A DNA stretch of 64,000 nt from the NCBI GenBank assembly GCA_002839675.1, contig PGYM01000002.1, positions 228,111 to 292,110 of the forward strand. The letters run 5' to 3'. The notes under the pieces are model-generated. The model was not told the DNA's origin and made no database searches. It saw only the letters and a list, made by a program, of their open reading frames with translations. Source of the stretch: Methanomicrobiales archaeon HGW-Methanomicrobiales-1 (lineage in GTDB: Archaea; Halobacteriota; Methanomicrobia; Methanomicrobiales; Methanospirillaceae). Positions 44,667 through 54,609 of this stretch are shown here, in pieces. The first letter of the stretch is position 1, and the number at the start of each line of letters is the position of its first letter. The translations under genes were made by a program, and so were the position numbers.

Positions 44667-45866
44667 ATGGAATGTGTTGTGCTCGCCGCAGGAGAGGGAA
44701 AACGGATGCGTCCCCTCACGGCGAAGCGCCCGAAAGTGATGCTCCCGCTCGCTAACCGCCCCATGATGGAGCACCTCGTCCTTGCAGCTCGTGACGCGGG
44801 TATAACCGATTTTGTTTTTGTTGTTGGCTATGGGGAAAGAGAGATCCGAAAGTATTTTGGCGATGGTTCTGCCTGGGGCATTCATATCGCGTATGCTGCC
44901 CAGCGACACCAGCACGGGACTGCTGATGCCGTCCGGTCAGCACGGGATCTTGTAACAGGACCGTTTCTTCTCTTAAACGGGGATATGATCCTTAAAACAG
45001 GCGATATTGCAAACTTGTGCAGCCAGCCAGCTCCCTGCATGGGTATCAGTACAACCGATCATCCCGGAGATTATGGGGTGATTCTCGAGGAAGGGGGTTA
45101 TGTCACTTCGCTCGAAGAGAAATCAAAACAGCCAAAATCCAACCTCATTAACGCCGGGGCATATCTTTTCTCTCAGGAGATCTTCGATCTCATCGATCAG
45201 GTACAGTTATCTTCAAGAGGTGAACTTGAACTCACCGATGCATTTACCGGGTTAATTGCGGAAAAAAAATTAAAAGCCTACTGCCTGTCCTACTGGATGG
45301 ACGTCGGGCACCCGTGGGATATGCTTGATGCCAATACTACCCTGATGGCAACTCTTGATTCCGGTAATGCCGGGGTTGTTGAAGAAGGAGTGTTCCTTCA
45401 GGGTTCTGTTGATATTGGAAAAGGGAGTGTCATAAAATCGGGAACTTATATTGAGGGACCCTGCATCATCGGGAAAAATTGCCGTATAGGTCCTCATGCA
45501 TATATTCGGGGGGCGACGAGCATCGGCGATGACTGCCATATCGGGCATTGCTCTGAGATAAAAAATTCTATCATCATGAGTGGGACCAAAATCCCCCACT
45601 TCAACTATATCGGGGATTCTGTGATTGGATCTAGCTGTAACTTTGGAGCAGGGACCAAACTCGCAAACCTCCGGCATGATCATGGGAATGTCAAAGTATG
45701 CGGAAAAGATACGCGAAGGAAAAAATTCGGGGCAGTTATTGGAGACGAGGTCCAGTTTGGCATCAACTGCTCCATCAACGTTGGTTCAATGATAGGGAGC
45801 GGAGCACATTTTGCGCCCAATTCATCGATTGAAGGATGCATCGGAGATAAAGCGATAATCCGTTAG
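44667..45866 (+). CDS. bifunctional sugar-1-phosphate nucleotidylyltransferase/acetyltransferase (GlmU-like 1)
   Basis: A 399-residue protein with an N-terminal nucleotidyltransferase domain (LAAGEGKRMRPLTAKRPKVM at residues 6-25) and a C-terminal left-handed beta-helix of hexapeptide repeats (IGKNCRIGPHAYI, IGDDCHIG), the archaeal GlmU arrangement. It would make UDP-GlcNAc or another NDP-sugar from the GlmM product. SD GAGGAG precedes the ATG. The second homologue starts eight bases after its stop. Confidence 0.92.
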   Translation: MECVVLAAGEGKRMRPLTAKRPKVMLPLANRPMMEHLVLAARDAGITDFVFVVGYGEREIRKYFGDGSAWGIHIAYAAQRHQHGTADAVRSARDLVTGPFLLLNGDMILKTGDIANLCSQPAPCMGISTTDHPGDYGVILEEGGYVTSLEEKSKQPKSNLINAGAYLFSQEIFDLIDQVQLSSRGELELTDAFTGLIAEKKLKAYCLSYWMDVGHPWDMLDANTTLMATLDSGNAGVVEEGVFLQGSVDIGKGSVIKSGTYIEGPCIIGKNCRIGPHAYIRGATSIGDDCHIGHCSEIKNSIIMSGTKIPHFNYIGDSVIGSSCNFGAGTKLANLRHDHGNVKVCGKDTRRKKFGAVIGDEVQFGINCSINVGSMIGSGAHFAPNSSIEGCIGDKAIIR

Positions 45867-45874
45867 GTGAAAAA

Positions 45875-47029
45875 ATGCAAGCCGTCATTTTAGCAGCAGG
45901 AGAGGGAAAACGGGTGCGCCCGCTCACGAGGAGCCGCCCTAAAGCGATGATTCCGGTGGCAAACCGGCCTATTATCGAATACGTAATCGAAGCACTATTG
46001 AAAAATGGCATACGCGACATTATCGTCGTCGTTGGGTACAGAAAAGAGCAGGTGACCCGTTTTTTGAACCAGCTCGATATACCCATAGATGTGGTTGTCC
46101 AGACCAAGCAGCTTGGCACTGCACACGCCCTTTTATGTGCGGAATCAAAAATTTCCGGGGATTTTCTTGTCCTGCCCGGAGATAATTACATAGATCCGCA
46201 ATCAATCGCAAAAATAAAAGATACTCCCAATGCGATGCTGGTAAAAGAACATCCCAATCCTTCGAATTTCGGAGTTGTTACGCTGGAAGACGGATGTGTA
46301 ACCCACATAATCGAGAAGCCGGAGCATGCCCCCAGTTTCATGGTGAGTACCGGAATTTATTCCCTCAAAAAGGATTTTTTCACCAAAATACACGGAAATG
46401 ATATAACAGACGTAATATCCCTGATGATCAATGAGGGGGAGAGGGTGCGGGCAATCCCTGCAGATGACTGGCAGGATGCAATCTTTGCATGGGATCTCCT
46501 CAAGATGAACCGGCGTCTTCTGAGCACATTGCCACCTGCACGAGAGGGCACTGCAAGCAGGCAGACCATTATACAAGGGGCAGTCAAGATCGGGAAGGGC
46601 ACATCAATAGGTCCCAACACTATCATCACCGGGCCGGTTTTTATTGGAAATGATTGCACCATAGGTCCGAACTGTTGTATACTGCCCAACACCAGCATTG
46701 GTTCCCGGGTCACCATCGAACCTTTTACCTCAATAGGCAACACCCTGATCATGGACGATTCCATGATAGGATCACATTCACTGATCATGGATACGGTTCT
46801 CGGAGAGCGGTGTACTCTTGCGGATCATACCTCTGCAAGTCCGGCGAGTGGTCTTCTGGAGATTGAAGGCTGCGTGACACGATCGGAATTCGGAGCAATC
46901 TTTGGAGATAGTGTAAAAGGCGGATCGTTTTCCCTCTATCATAACAGCATTATCGGAAACAATGTAACTATTGAGGAACAGGGCTGTCTTAAATCCCGGA
47001 ACATTCCGGACGGCTCACTGGTGATGTAA
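45875..47029 (+). CDS. bifunctional sugar-1-phosphate nucleotidylyltransferase/acetyltransferase (GlmU-like 2)
   Basis: Tandem paralogue of the preceding gene, 384 residues. LAAGEGKRVRPLTRSRPKAM opens the nucleotidyltransferase domain, followed by VVVGYRKEQV and FLVLPGDNYI, then hexapeptide repeats (IGKGTSIGPNTII, IGNDCTIGPNCCI). The catalytic C-terminal acetyl-acceptor region differs from the first copy, so the two may act on different sugar phosphates (for example glucose-1-P and glucosamine-1-P). SD TTAGGTGA before the ATG. glmS begins one base after its stop. Confidence 0.9.
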   Translation: MQAVILAAGEGKRVRPLTRSRPKAMIPVANRPIIEYVIEALLKNGIRDIIVVVGYRKEQVTRFLNQLDIPIDVVVQTKQLGTAHALLCAESKISGDFLVLPGDNYIDPQSIAKIKDTPNAMLVKEHPNPSNFGVVTLEDGCVTHIIEKPEHAPSFMVSTGIYSLKKDFFTKIHGNDITDVISLMINEGERVRAIPADDWQDAIFAWDLLKMNRRLLSTLPPAREGTASRQTIIQGAVKIGKGTSIGPNTIITGPVFIGNDCTIGPNCCILPNTSIGSRVTIEPFTSIGNTLIMDDSMIGSHSLIMDTVLGERCTLADHTSASPASGLLEIEGCVTRSEFGAIFGDSVKGGSFSLYHNSIIGNNVTIEEQGCLKSRNIPDGSLVM

Positions 47030-47030
47030 C

Positions 47031-48776
47031 GTGTGCGGTATTGTCGGGTATGTCGGCAGGAGAGAGGCTGCACCCCTGATCGTTGAAGGGCTGAAAAAAC
47101 TCGAATACCGGGGATACGATTCATTCGGTGTGGCAACCATCGGAAAGTCTATTGAACTGGATAAGCACAAGGGAAGAATATCCGAAAACACCCATTCGGC
47201 GTTACGTCTGAAAGGAAAGATTGGCATTGGCCACACCCGTTGGGCAACCCATGGTATTCCCAATGATATCAACGCCCATCCCCATCTGGACTGCTCCGGT
47301 ACTATTGCCCTTGTCCACAATGGAATTATTGAAAATTATGCAGAGTTAAAAAGGCAACTCAAAACACGGGGACATACATTTCGTTCAGAAACGGACACCG
47401 AAGTAATCGTTCACCTTATAGAAGAGGAATATGGAAAGAATAAAGACCTGCTCCTTGCAGTCCAGACAGTTGTCCCGAAACTTGAAGGATCCTATGCCCT
47501 GCTTGTTATCGCAAATAATGAAGAGCAGATGATCGTGGCCCGTAATGCAAGTCCACTGGTTATCGGAATAGGAGATGGGGAGAACTTTGCTGCGTCGGAT
47601 ATGACTCCCATACTCGAACACACCGAACGTGCCATGTTTCTTGAAGATGGGGATATTGCTACCATGAGCCAGGCGGAGGTAACGATATACAACCAAGGTA
47701 GGGTTGTAAAACGTCCTCTGGAACTCATAGACTGGTCACTTGAAGATGTTAAAAAAGGCGGGTTTGCCCATTATATGCTCAAAGAGATCTATGAGCAGCC
47801 CCAGGCATTCTACAACACCATCCGTGCAGTAAATGCCGAAACCCTTCTGGATTATATCCGTCATCCCGCATCCGTCACCGTTGTTGCCTGCGGCTCTTCA
47901 TATCATACCGGGCTTATCTTTAAGTATCTCCTTGAAGAGTCCTGCAGGATTCCAGTCCGGCTTGAATTTGCATCAGAATTCAAATATTATCCACCCCCCG
48001 TAGAAGGGCTGGTTATCGGGATCACCCAATCCGGTGAAACTGCCGATACCCTTACCGCACTCAAACAGGCAAAGACCCACAACTGCAGAACCCTTGCAAT
48101 CACCAATATTTTAGGAAGCAGTGTGAGCCGGATTGCGGATGCAACTATATTCATGCGGGCAGGACCCGAGATCAGTGTTGCTGCAACGAAATCATTTATC
48201 GGCCAGCTTGCCGTGCTGATGCAGATCGTCAACACTATCTCTCACCAAAAGTGCAATGACATGCTCCTGCATGCCCACCAGGCGATCGAAGAGACCCTGT
48301 TGATAGATCTTACTGAAGCGGTCTCTGTTTGTACCGGTGCAAAAGATATTTTTTATGTGGGTCGCGGCCCGTTTTACGCAGTGGCACTCGAAGGGGCCCT
48401 CAAGATGAAAGAGATCTCGTACATCCATGCCGAAGGATATGCAGCAGGGGAACTCAAACACGGTCCTTTTGCCCTTCTTTCACCCGACACCCCGGTTATT
48501 GCACTCTGCACACCCGGAGACACCTACGGGGTGATGATCTCCAACATCAAAGAGATGAAAGCGCGGGGGGCACCCGTGATAGCTGTGGGTAGCGAGGGAG
48601 ATAGTGAACTTCCCGACATCGTTGATATTTTCATTCCGATTCCCCGCACAGCCCCCTTTGTTCAGGTGCTCACCAGCCTTGTGGTCCTCCAGCTTCTCGC
48701 ATATTATACAGCAGTTGCACTGGGGCGGGATGTCGATAAACCCAGAAACCTGGCAAAGAGCGTGACGGTCGAATGA
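47031..48776 (+). CDS. glmS: glutamine--fructose-6-phosphate aminotransferase (isomerizing)
   Basis: Makes glucosamine-6-phosphate from fructose-6-P and glutamine, the entry to amino-sugar synthesis. Initiates at GTG, followed by Cys2-Gly (CGIVGYVGRREA), the N-terminal nucleophile of the Ntn amidotransferase domain; GHTRWATHG and HNGIIENYAEL belong to the same domain. Two SIS isomerase domains follow (CGSSYHTG, TQSGETADT, GRGPFYAVALEGALKMKE) and the C-terminal PRNLAKSVTVE is classic. 581 residues. The stop overlaps the next start. Confidence 0.97.
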   Translation: MCGIVGYVGRREAAPLIVEGLKKLEYRGYDSFGVATIGKSIELDKHKGRISENTHSALRLKGKIGIGHTRWATHGIPNDINAHPHLDCSGTIALVHNGIIENYAELKRQLKTRGHTFRSETDTEVIVHLIEEEYGKNKDLLLAVQTVVPKLEGSYALLVIANNEEQMIVARNASPLVIGIGDGENFAASDMTPILEHTERAMFLEDGDIATMSQAEVTIYNQGRVVKRPLELIDWSLEDVKKGGFAHYMLKEIYEQPQAFYNTIRAVNAETLLDYIRHPASVTVVACGSSYHTGLIFKYLLEESCRIPVRLEFASEFKYYPPPVEGLVIGITQSGETADTLTALKQAKTHNCRTLAITNILGSSVSRIADATIFMRAGPEISVAATKSFIGQLAVLMQIVNTISHQKCNDMLLHAHQAIEETLLIDLTEAVSVCTGAKDIFYVGRGPFYAVALEGALKMKEISYIHAEGYAAGELKHGPFALLSPDTPVIALCTPGDTYGVMISNIKEMKARGAPVIAVGSEGDSELPDIVDIFIPIPRTAPFVQVLTSLVVLQLLAYYTAVALGRDVDKPRNLAKSVTVE

Positions 48777-49375
48777 TTGAGTATGGCATTAATTGTCTAG
48801 GTCCCGATGCACAGATATTCGAACCGGTGACCCTTGGATTTCCCTCACGGGAAAAAATGCAAAAAACCGGTTTTACCGGCACTAAAATTGGGAAAAATGC
48901 GGTGATTCGATCAGGGACCATTATCTATTGCGATGTAATCGCAGGGGATTTTTTCCAGACAGGTCATAACGTAGTGATTCGCGAAGAGACACGGATCGGC
49001 GATCGGGTTTCCATCGGTACAGCAACGGTGATAGATGGTCACACCACCATTGGAGATGATGTTAGCCTTCAAAGCCGGGTATACATACCAACCAATACCC
49101 GGATAGGGAATCATGTTTTTATCGGGCCGAATGCAATCTTCACAAACGACCGGTATCCCCCGAGCCGGATTGGCGGACTGACCGGCCCAGAGGTCATGGA
49201 TGGTGCGGCCATTGGGGCAAATGCCACCTTATTGCCGGGAGTGTGTATTGGAGAGGGCGCATTTGTTGCTGCCGGCGCTATCGTGACCCGGAATGTCCCC
49301 GCTTACATGATGGCAATTGGTGCACCGGCAAAGATCAGGGAATTACCTAAATTGATGAACTCTGACACAAAGTAA
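48773..49375 (+). CDS. left-handed beta-helix sugar N-acyltransferase (WbpD/WlbB-like)
   Basis: A 200-residue hexapeptide-repeat transferase. Repeats run from about residue 38 to 180 (IGKNAVIRSGTII, IGDRVSIGTATVI, IGNHVFIGPNAIF), with a loop at FTNDRYPPSR typical of UDP-3-amino-sugar N-acetyltransferases for surface glycans. ATGA overlap with glmS implies coupling. Placed between glmS and a glycosyltransferase, it likely acetylates an amino sugar of the N-glycan. Confidence 0.88.
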   Translation: MIEYGINCLGPDAQIFEPVTLGFPSREKMQKTGFTGTKIGKNAVIRSGTIIYCDVIAGDFFQTGHNVVIREETRIGDRVSIGTATVIDGHTTIGDDVSLQSRVYIPTNTRIGNHVFIGPNAIFTNDRYPPSRIGGLTGPEVMDGAAIGANATLLPGVCIGEGAFVAAGAIVTRNVPAYMMAIGAPAKIRELPKLMNSDTK

Positions 49376-49424
49376 TTTGTACAACCAGCAAATCACTTTC
49401 TGAATTAGAACTACCGGACACCTC

Positions 49425-50558
49425 ATGAAAATTCTTCTCGTATCAACACAGGACTATATCCATCATCCCATACCTTCACGGCACCATTACATATTCGAAG
49501 AACTGGCCCGCCGTCACGAGGTACATGTTGCCCACTTCCATGTCAGCCGGGGGGATACACGCCCCACCCGCCTCATCGTCGAAGAAGCTACACAATTCCC
49601 CCTTACCAGTCCGCTATTACATTATACACTCAATGCACCGTATCATTTCCATATATTCAATAAAATTATCCGGGAACAGGGCATAGATGTCGTCGTCGCT
49701 GCCCATGTCCTCGCCGGCACAGCAGTCATTCATGCAGCAAAAAAATACCAGGTGCCGGTCGTATTTGATCTCAAGGACTGGTTCCCGGATTCCGCTGCTG
49801 CATATTTCAAGAACAGCATTATCCAGGAAACGGTCAGAAAAAGTGTCTGGGCAATTACGAAAAGGAACCTTTCCAATAGCGACAAAATCACTACGGTCTC
49901 GCCTTCACTTGTCGAAAAACTCAAAAAACACGGGTTTTCGGCGGATCTGATAACAAACGGTGTGGATACCGATATATTCAAGCCGATGAATGGTGCAGAA
50001 AAACGAAAGGAACTCGGTTTTACCGCAGATGATTTTATCATTGGCTTCTGCGGAAGCATTGAACGCTGGTATGCTATTGATGAGATGATCAGGGCTCTTC
50101 CAGAGTTGATCCGATACCATCCATCCACAAAAATGCTGGTGGTTGGAGGTTCCCTGTTCACCGATTACAAAGCAGAACTTCAGGAACTCGCTGCGGGATT
50201 GAATGTCTCAGATCGTGTTGTTTTTACCGGGACCAAACCCTACCGCGAGCTCCCGGAATATATCGCCTGCATGGATGTCTGCACTATCCCCCTCTCGCCA
50301 CCCCAATGGGGAGATATTGCACTCCCCAACAAATTCTTTGAATATTCAGCCTGCGGAAAACCAATCCTGATGCGACCAATCCCTGATGTAACCCGCATAG
50401 GAGGACCCAATTTGTGTGTCTACCGGACGCAGGAAGATTACATAGCAGAGATTAAAGCCATCATGGATAACCCGGTGAATTTTTCGATTGATCTGAAAAA
50501 TTATAGCTGGAAAGAAAAAGCACGCCAGTTTGAGACCCTTTTACAGTCGATTGCCTGA
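49425..50558 (+). CDS. GT4-family glycosyltransferase
   Basis: GT-B retaining glycosyltransferase of 377 residues. The C-terminal half has the donor-binding pattern: GFCGSIERWYAIDEMIRA, VGGSLFTDYKAEL, VFTGTKPYRELPEY and LPNKFFEYSACGKPIL (the E-x7-E-like signature). The N-terminal acceptor domain is variable. No membrane segment. It lies just before aglB, so it probably extends the lipid-linked glycan that AglB transfers. Confidence 0.93.
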   Translation: MKILLVSTQDYIHHPIPSRHHYIFEELARRHEVHVAHFHVSRGDTRPTRLIVEEATQFPLTSPLLHYTLNAPYHFHIFNKIIREQGIDVVVAAHVLAGTAVIHAAKKYQVPVVFDLKDWFPDSAAAYFKNSIIQETVRKSVWAITKRNLSNSDKITTVSPSLVEKLKKHGFSADLITNGVDTDIFKPMNGAEKRKELGFTADDFIIGFCGSIERWYAIDEMIRALPELIRYHPSTKMLVVGGSLFTDYKAELQELAAGLNVSDRVVFTGTKPYRELPEYIACMDVCTIPLSPPQWGDIALPNKFFEYSACGKPILMRPIPDVTRIGGPNLCVYRTQEDYIAEIKAIMDNPVNFSIDLKNYSWKEKARQFETLLQSIA

Positions 50559-50623
50559 TGCATTTATCCATATTTATTAATGATCGCAACTTAAAAACTA
50601 CTTACTTAAGAAAGGTTGACCTT

Positions 50624-53209
50624 ATGGTATTTTTTGATCTGAAAAACCGCCGGACATATCTGATCTTCGGCCTTGTTGCCCTGTTCTCGCTCTTTGCCCT
50701 CTGGCTTCGTCTCATCCCGATGTTCATGATGGGGAATACGGATATCCTGACAATGGTCGGAAGTGATGATCCACTCTATAACCTGCGCCAGGTTGAACAG
50801 ATGCTTTCCAATAATCTTGCCTATGCCTGGTTTGATCCCATGACCCAGTATCCCTCAGGTTCAATGGTTTACTGGGGCCCCCTCTTTCCCATGATCATAG
50901 CCATCGGCTGTATGATTGCAGGTGCGACAACACGGCCGGAGATCATTGGAGTGGGTCTTGTGATTCCCGCCATAATGGCAGCAGCAATTGTCGTAATCAT
51001 GTACGGGGTAGGAAAGACCTGCGGCGACTGGAAGACGGGACTCATGGCATCCGGATTTACCGCAATAGTTACCGGGCAGTTCTTCTACCGATCCTTATAC
51101 GGGTATATGGATCACCATATCGCAGAAGTCCTCTTTTCCACCCTCTTCTGCCTGTTCTATATGTATACCCTCCATTCAGAGAAAGAGACAATAATAGATC
51201 TGAAAAATATTCACACCTACAAAAAAACAGTCATATTCTCCGCTTTGGCGGGCATTGCGTACCTGCTTGGCCTCTTTGTGATGCCAACAATGATCCTTTT
51301 TGCGATGATTGCGGGATTATTTACGGTAGTTCAGTTCATTATTGATGTTCACAAAAAAAGGACAAGTGAGTATCTTGTCATCATCAATTTAGTAATATTT
51401 GCTATTGCTTCACTGGGGCTTTTTTTATTTGGTTTCAAAGACCCCGGTGTGAATCTTTCCACATATTCAATCGGGCATATCTACGCATATCTTGGCCTGA
51501 TCGTTGGTACAGGTGTGCTCTATCTTATTGCCCGGTACTTCAAAGGAAGAGAATGGTATTACTTCCCTGCAACGCTTCTTGGATGCGGGATCTTTTTTGC
51601 CCTGGCCCTGTTTGTCGTCAGTCCCGCCCTCTTTAACCTGCTGATCGCATCTTTCTTCGCATTCTTCGGGCAGGCCCCGGTCACCAATACGGTCCAGGAA
51701 GCACGGGGTTGGGCACTTGAGAGTGCATGGATGACCTATAATTACGGCCTTATCCTGATGGTCGGCGGGATCCTGGTCATGGCGTATAACAACCTGCGGG
51801 ACGAGCATCCCGAACAGGTATTCGCACTGGTCTGGTCGCTTATCATGCTCTTTTCTACCTGGCAGCATGTCAGGTACGAATATTACCTTGCTGTAAATGT
51901 CGCTCTCCTCTCGGCGGTCTGTGTAAGTTTTGTGTGGGCAAAAGGGAGGGGCGATATCAACCAGATTGTATCCGGTTTCTCCAAAGACACAGATAATCAA
52001 GAACCAGTGGATGATACCACTCCACGAAGTAAAAAAACAAAAAAACCCACGAAAAAAAGTGCAGCGCATTCCCAATCCAATTACCTCATGATGGGATTGA
52101 TAGTGATCATCGCCGGTTTGGGAATATTATTTGCCTATACTTCAGTGTCATACAGTTATTCAAATGCTGTAAACAACCCTATCAACATGAATCCGGATTG
52201 GCGCGAATCCCTTGACTGGATGGGGAACAACACACCGGATACCGGAGTGAATTATTATACTATTTTTGATCCAAAGACCTTCAAATACCCTGAAGGATCC
52301 TATGGCGTCATGTCCTGGTGGGACTATGGGCATATGATTACCTATATCTCTAAACGAATCCCTAACTCCAACCCATTCCAGGCGGGAGTGACAGGAGATA
52401 CGGGAGCTGCTGCATACTTCATATCCACATCAGAGGACACGTCCAATGGCATCCTTGATCACCTTGGCACCCGGTACGTCATCACCGATATCGAGATGGA
52501 CACCGGAAAGTTCTGGGCAATGACAACATGGTATAACAGCACGCTTGCCAACACCCCTTACCAGATGACGCTGCTTACACCCGGGCAGAACAATCCCAAC
52601 AGTTATGAACCCGTCCTGTTGAACTCGGAGTCCTATTACCATACAACGATATCCCGGCTCCATAACTTTGACGGCTCCCTGACCCCCGCTTCGAAGTTAT
52701 ACTATGTCGAATATGCAGATCCGGAAATCACCCAGATGTCATTGCCGGTAATGACGGATGCTAAAGCAACGAACGCCACAGAAGCAAAACGCCTTGTTGA
52801 TGAGTATAACCGCAAAGCACCTGCCGGATATCACGCAGTCGCACTGAGTCCTGTAATAACCCTCCCGATAGATACCGTTCCGGCACTGCGTCACTACCGT
52901 CTCGTGCATGAATCCCCCAGCAATGTCTTCAATACAAAGACACCGGATGTAAAGTACGTGAAAGTCTTTGAATACGTCAAAGGAGCCCATATCAAGGGAG
53001 ACGGAATTATCGAAGTCCCGGTAATTTCCAATACGGGCAGGGAATTCACCTACCGGCAGGAGAGTATCAACGGTGAATTCATTGTACCATACGCCACGAC
53101 AGGAAATCCGTACGATGTAAAGACTGCTGGAAAATACACCGTTATCAGCAGCGGAAAGCAATATGAAGTCCCGGAATCTGCAGTCATGCAGGGAACGGTT
53201 ATCCAGTAA
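50624..53209 (+). CDS. aglB: oligosaccharyltransferase AglB (STT3 family)
   Basis: Membrane enzyme that transfers the lipid-linked glycan to asparagine in N-x-S/T sequons of exported proteins. About 861 residues: 12-13 transmembrane helices to about residue 500, an early acidic motif GSDDPLYNLRQVEQM, and the catalytic WWDYG motif (MSWWDYGHMITY) at the start of the soluble C-terminal domain. A Lys/Thr-rich stretch (SKKTKKPTKKSA) precedes the last helix. I prefer the ATG at 50624 after AAAGGTTGA; an in-frame ATG at 50558 overlaps the preceding stop. Substrates could be the surface proteins of this window. Confidence 0.94.
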   Translation: MVFFDLKNRRTYLIFGLVALFSLFALWLRLIPMFMMGNTDILTMVGSDDPLYNLRQVEQMLSNNLAYAWFDPMTQYPSGSMVYWGPLFPMIIAIGCMIAGATTRPEIIGVGLVIPAIMAAAIVVIMYGVGKTCGDWKTGLMASGFTAIVTGQFFYRSLYGYMDHHIAEVLFSTLFCLFYMYTLHSEKETIIDLKNIHTYKKTVIFSALAGIAYLLGLFVMPTMILFAMIAGLFTVVQFIIDVHKKRTSEYLVIINLVIFAIASLGLFLFGFKDPGVNLSTYSIGHIYAYLGLIVGTGVLYLIARYFKGREWYYFPATLLGCGIFFALALFVVSPALFNLLIASFFAFFGQAPVTNTVQEARGWALESAWMTYNYGLILMVGGILVMAYNNLRDEHPEQVFALVWSLIMLFSTWQHVRYEYYLAVNVALLSAVCVSFVWAKGRGDINQIVSGFSKDTDNQEPVDDTTPRSKKTKKPTKKSAAHSQSNYLMMGLIVIIAGLGILFAYTSVSYSYSNAVNNPINMNPDWRESLDWMGNNTPDTGVNYYTIFDPKTFKYPEGSYGVMSWWDYGHMITYISKRIPNSNPFQAGVTGDTGAAAYFISTSEDTSNGILDHLGTRYVITDIEMDTGKFWAMTTWYNSTLANTPYQMTLLTPGQNNPNSYEPVLLNSESYYHTTISRLHNFDGSLTPASKLYYVEYADPEITQMSLPVMTDAKATNATEAKRLVDEYNRKAPAGYHAVALSPVITLPIDTVPALRHYRLVHESPSNVFNTKTPDVKYVKVFEYVKGAHIKGDGIIEVPVISNTGREFTYRQESINGEFIVPYATTGNPYDVKTAGKYTVISSGKQYEVPESAVMQGTVIQ

Positions 53210-53219
53210 TTCCCGTCAA

Positions 53220-53228
53220 TTTTTTTTT
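53220..53228 (+). terminator. T-run after aglB
   Basis: Nine consecutive T residues follow the aglB stop by about ten bases and precede the separately promoted deacetylase gene. Typical archaeal termination signal. Confidence 0.6.
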
Positions 53229-53283
53229 CGTTTAAAAGCCAATCATTTTCAAAGATTGGAAATAATAGTACCGATCAGCAATT

Positions 53284-54261
53284 ATGGTCAGGTGTTCCGC
53301 AATTACCGGGGATATTTTCGCCCGGCATGAGATCGAAACCCATGATGAGAGCAGTGCCCGCCTGGATGCAGCGTGTTCAGGATTACCAGAGGGCATACCG
53401 ACCATTAAACCGGGCATTGCAGCCGAAGAAGATATTCTTCGCGTCCATACCCGTTCACATGTCAATATGATACGCGAATTTTCTTCGCACGGGGGACAGC
53501 ATTTCATTGACCAGAGCACCTATGTCAACGGGGAGTCATTCGAGGTCGCTTCCTTTGCAACCGGTGCTACGATCGAAGCGGTGCACCGTTCAATCGATGG
53601 CGAACATTGTTTTGCCCTTGTCCGCCCTCCAGGGCATCACGCAGAGCCGGACAGGGCGATGGGATTCTGTATTTTTAATAATGCGGCGATTGCAGCATCT
53701 GTTGCTCTTGACCGGGTTGATCGCATCGCTATTATTGACTGGGATCTTCATCACGGAAACGGGACACAAAAGATCTTTTACCAAGACGATCGGGTGCTCT
53801 ATTGCTCCATCCACCAGGGGAATATTTTTCCCCATACCGGCTGGGTAGATGAGATCGGTTCAGGGAACGGAAAAGGGTATACCATCAATGCACCCCTGCG
53901 ATCAGGATCAACTATTGCAGATTACCGGTGCGTCTTTGAGCGGGTATTCATCCCCGCACTTGAACGGTTCAGGCCGGATGCAGTAATCATCTCTGCGGGC
54001 CAGGATGCGCTCTCAGATGACCCGAAAAGCGGTATGCTGTTATGTCCTGGGGATTTTGGCACATTGACCCAAATGGTGCGGGATGCAACAGAACATCCTC
54101 TCGCATTAGTCCTTGAAGGGGGATATGGCCCTTCACATGGCGATGCCATCGCAGCCATATTCTCTGCCCTCAACGGATCATCCAATCCTTCAGAATCAAA
54201 GGGAGAACCGCACAGAACGACACTGGAGATTGTTGCTGCACTCAATAACCTGACAACCTGA
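53284..54261 (+). CDS. histone deacetylase-family (acetylpolyamine amidohydrolase-like) enzyme
   Basis: A 325-residue zinc hydrolase of the arginase-deacetylase fold. RPPGHHAEPDRAMGFCIFNN carries the His-His charge relay, and IIDWDLHHGNGTQKIFYQD the zinc ligands Asp and His; a third Asp is in ISAGQDALSDDP, with LEGGY near the C-terminus. Members remove acetyl groups from polyamines, acetoin-related targets or lysines. Substrate not shown; archaeal chromatin proteins are one possibility. The DUF2098 gene follows with its own TATA box. Confidence 0.9.
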   Translation: MVRCSAITGDIFARHEIETHDESSARLDAACSGLPEGIPTIKPGIAAEEDILRVHTRSHVNMIREFSSHGGQHFIDQSTYVNGESFEVASFATGATIEAVHRSIDGEHCFALVRPPGHHAEPDRAMGFCIFNNAAIAASVALDRVDRIAIIDWDLHHGNGTQKIFYQDDRVLYCSIHQGNIFPHTGWVDEIGSGNGKGYTINAPLRSGSTIADYRCVFERVFIPALERFRPDAVIISAGQDALSDDPKSGMLLCPGDFGTLTQMVRDATEHPLALVLEGGYGPSHGDAIAAIFSALNGSSNPSESKGEPHRTTLEIVAALNNLTT

Positions 54262-54312
54262 TCCGGGTGCGGGCACGAAAAAATTTATAGATTCAGAGAT
54301 TCATTTCCATCT

Positions 54313-54609
54313 ATGTTATCCGAAGAGGTTGTCCAGGGTATGAGAGTGCGGTACCCGAGAACAGGGACAGCCGGCACTATCCTTCGCATCGAACGCATCC
54401 GGGGGGAGGTATTTGCCGAGTTGGACAGTACAAATCTCCTGTACCGTATTGACCAGCTGATCCCGGCATCCAGTTCAGATAAAAAAACTACCGTGACCAT
54501 AAGTGAAGATGCAAAAAAAATCATTGAACGGGAACAGGCATTTGCTGCGGGAAATGGGATGACAGAAGCGTTAAAAAATATCGATCAGAGTTGTGAGGGC
54601 GGGGGTTAA
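54313..54609 (+). CDS. DUF2098 family protein
   Basis: A 98-residue small protein matching DUF2098, which is largely confined to methanogens. VVQGMRVRYPRTGTAGTILRI and AELDSTNLLYRIDQLIP are the conserved segments; the first 55 residues look like a small beta-barrel. TTTATAG at about 54289 serves as TATA box and predicts a nearly leaderless mRNA. Function unknown. The next 254 bases hold no gene that I can see. Confidence 0.85.
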   Translation: MLSEEVVQGMRVRYPRTGTAGTILRIERIRGEVFAELDSTNLLYRIDQLIPASSSDKKTTVTISEDAKKIIEREQAFAAGNGMTEALKNIDQSCEGGG

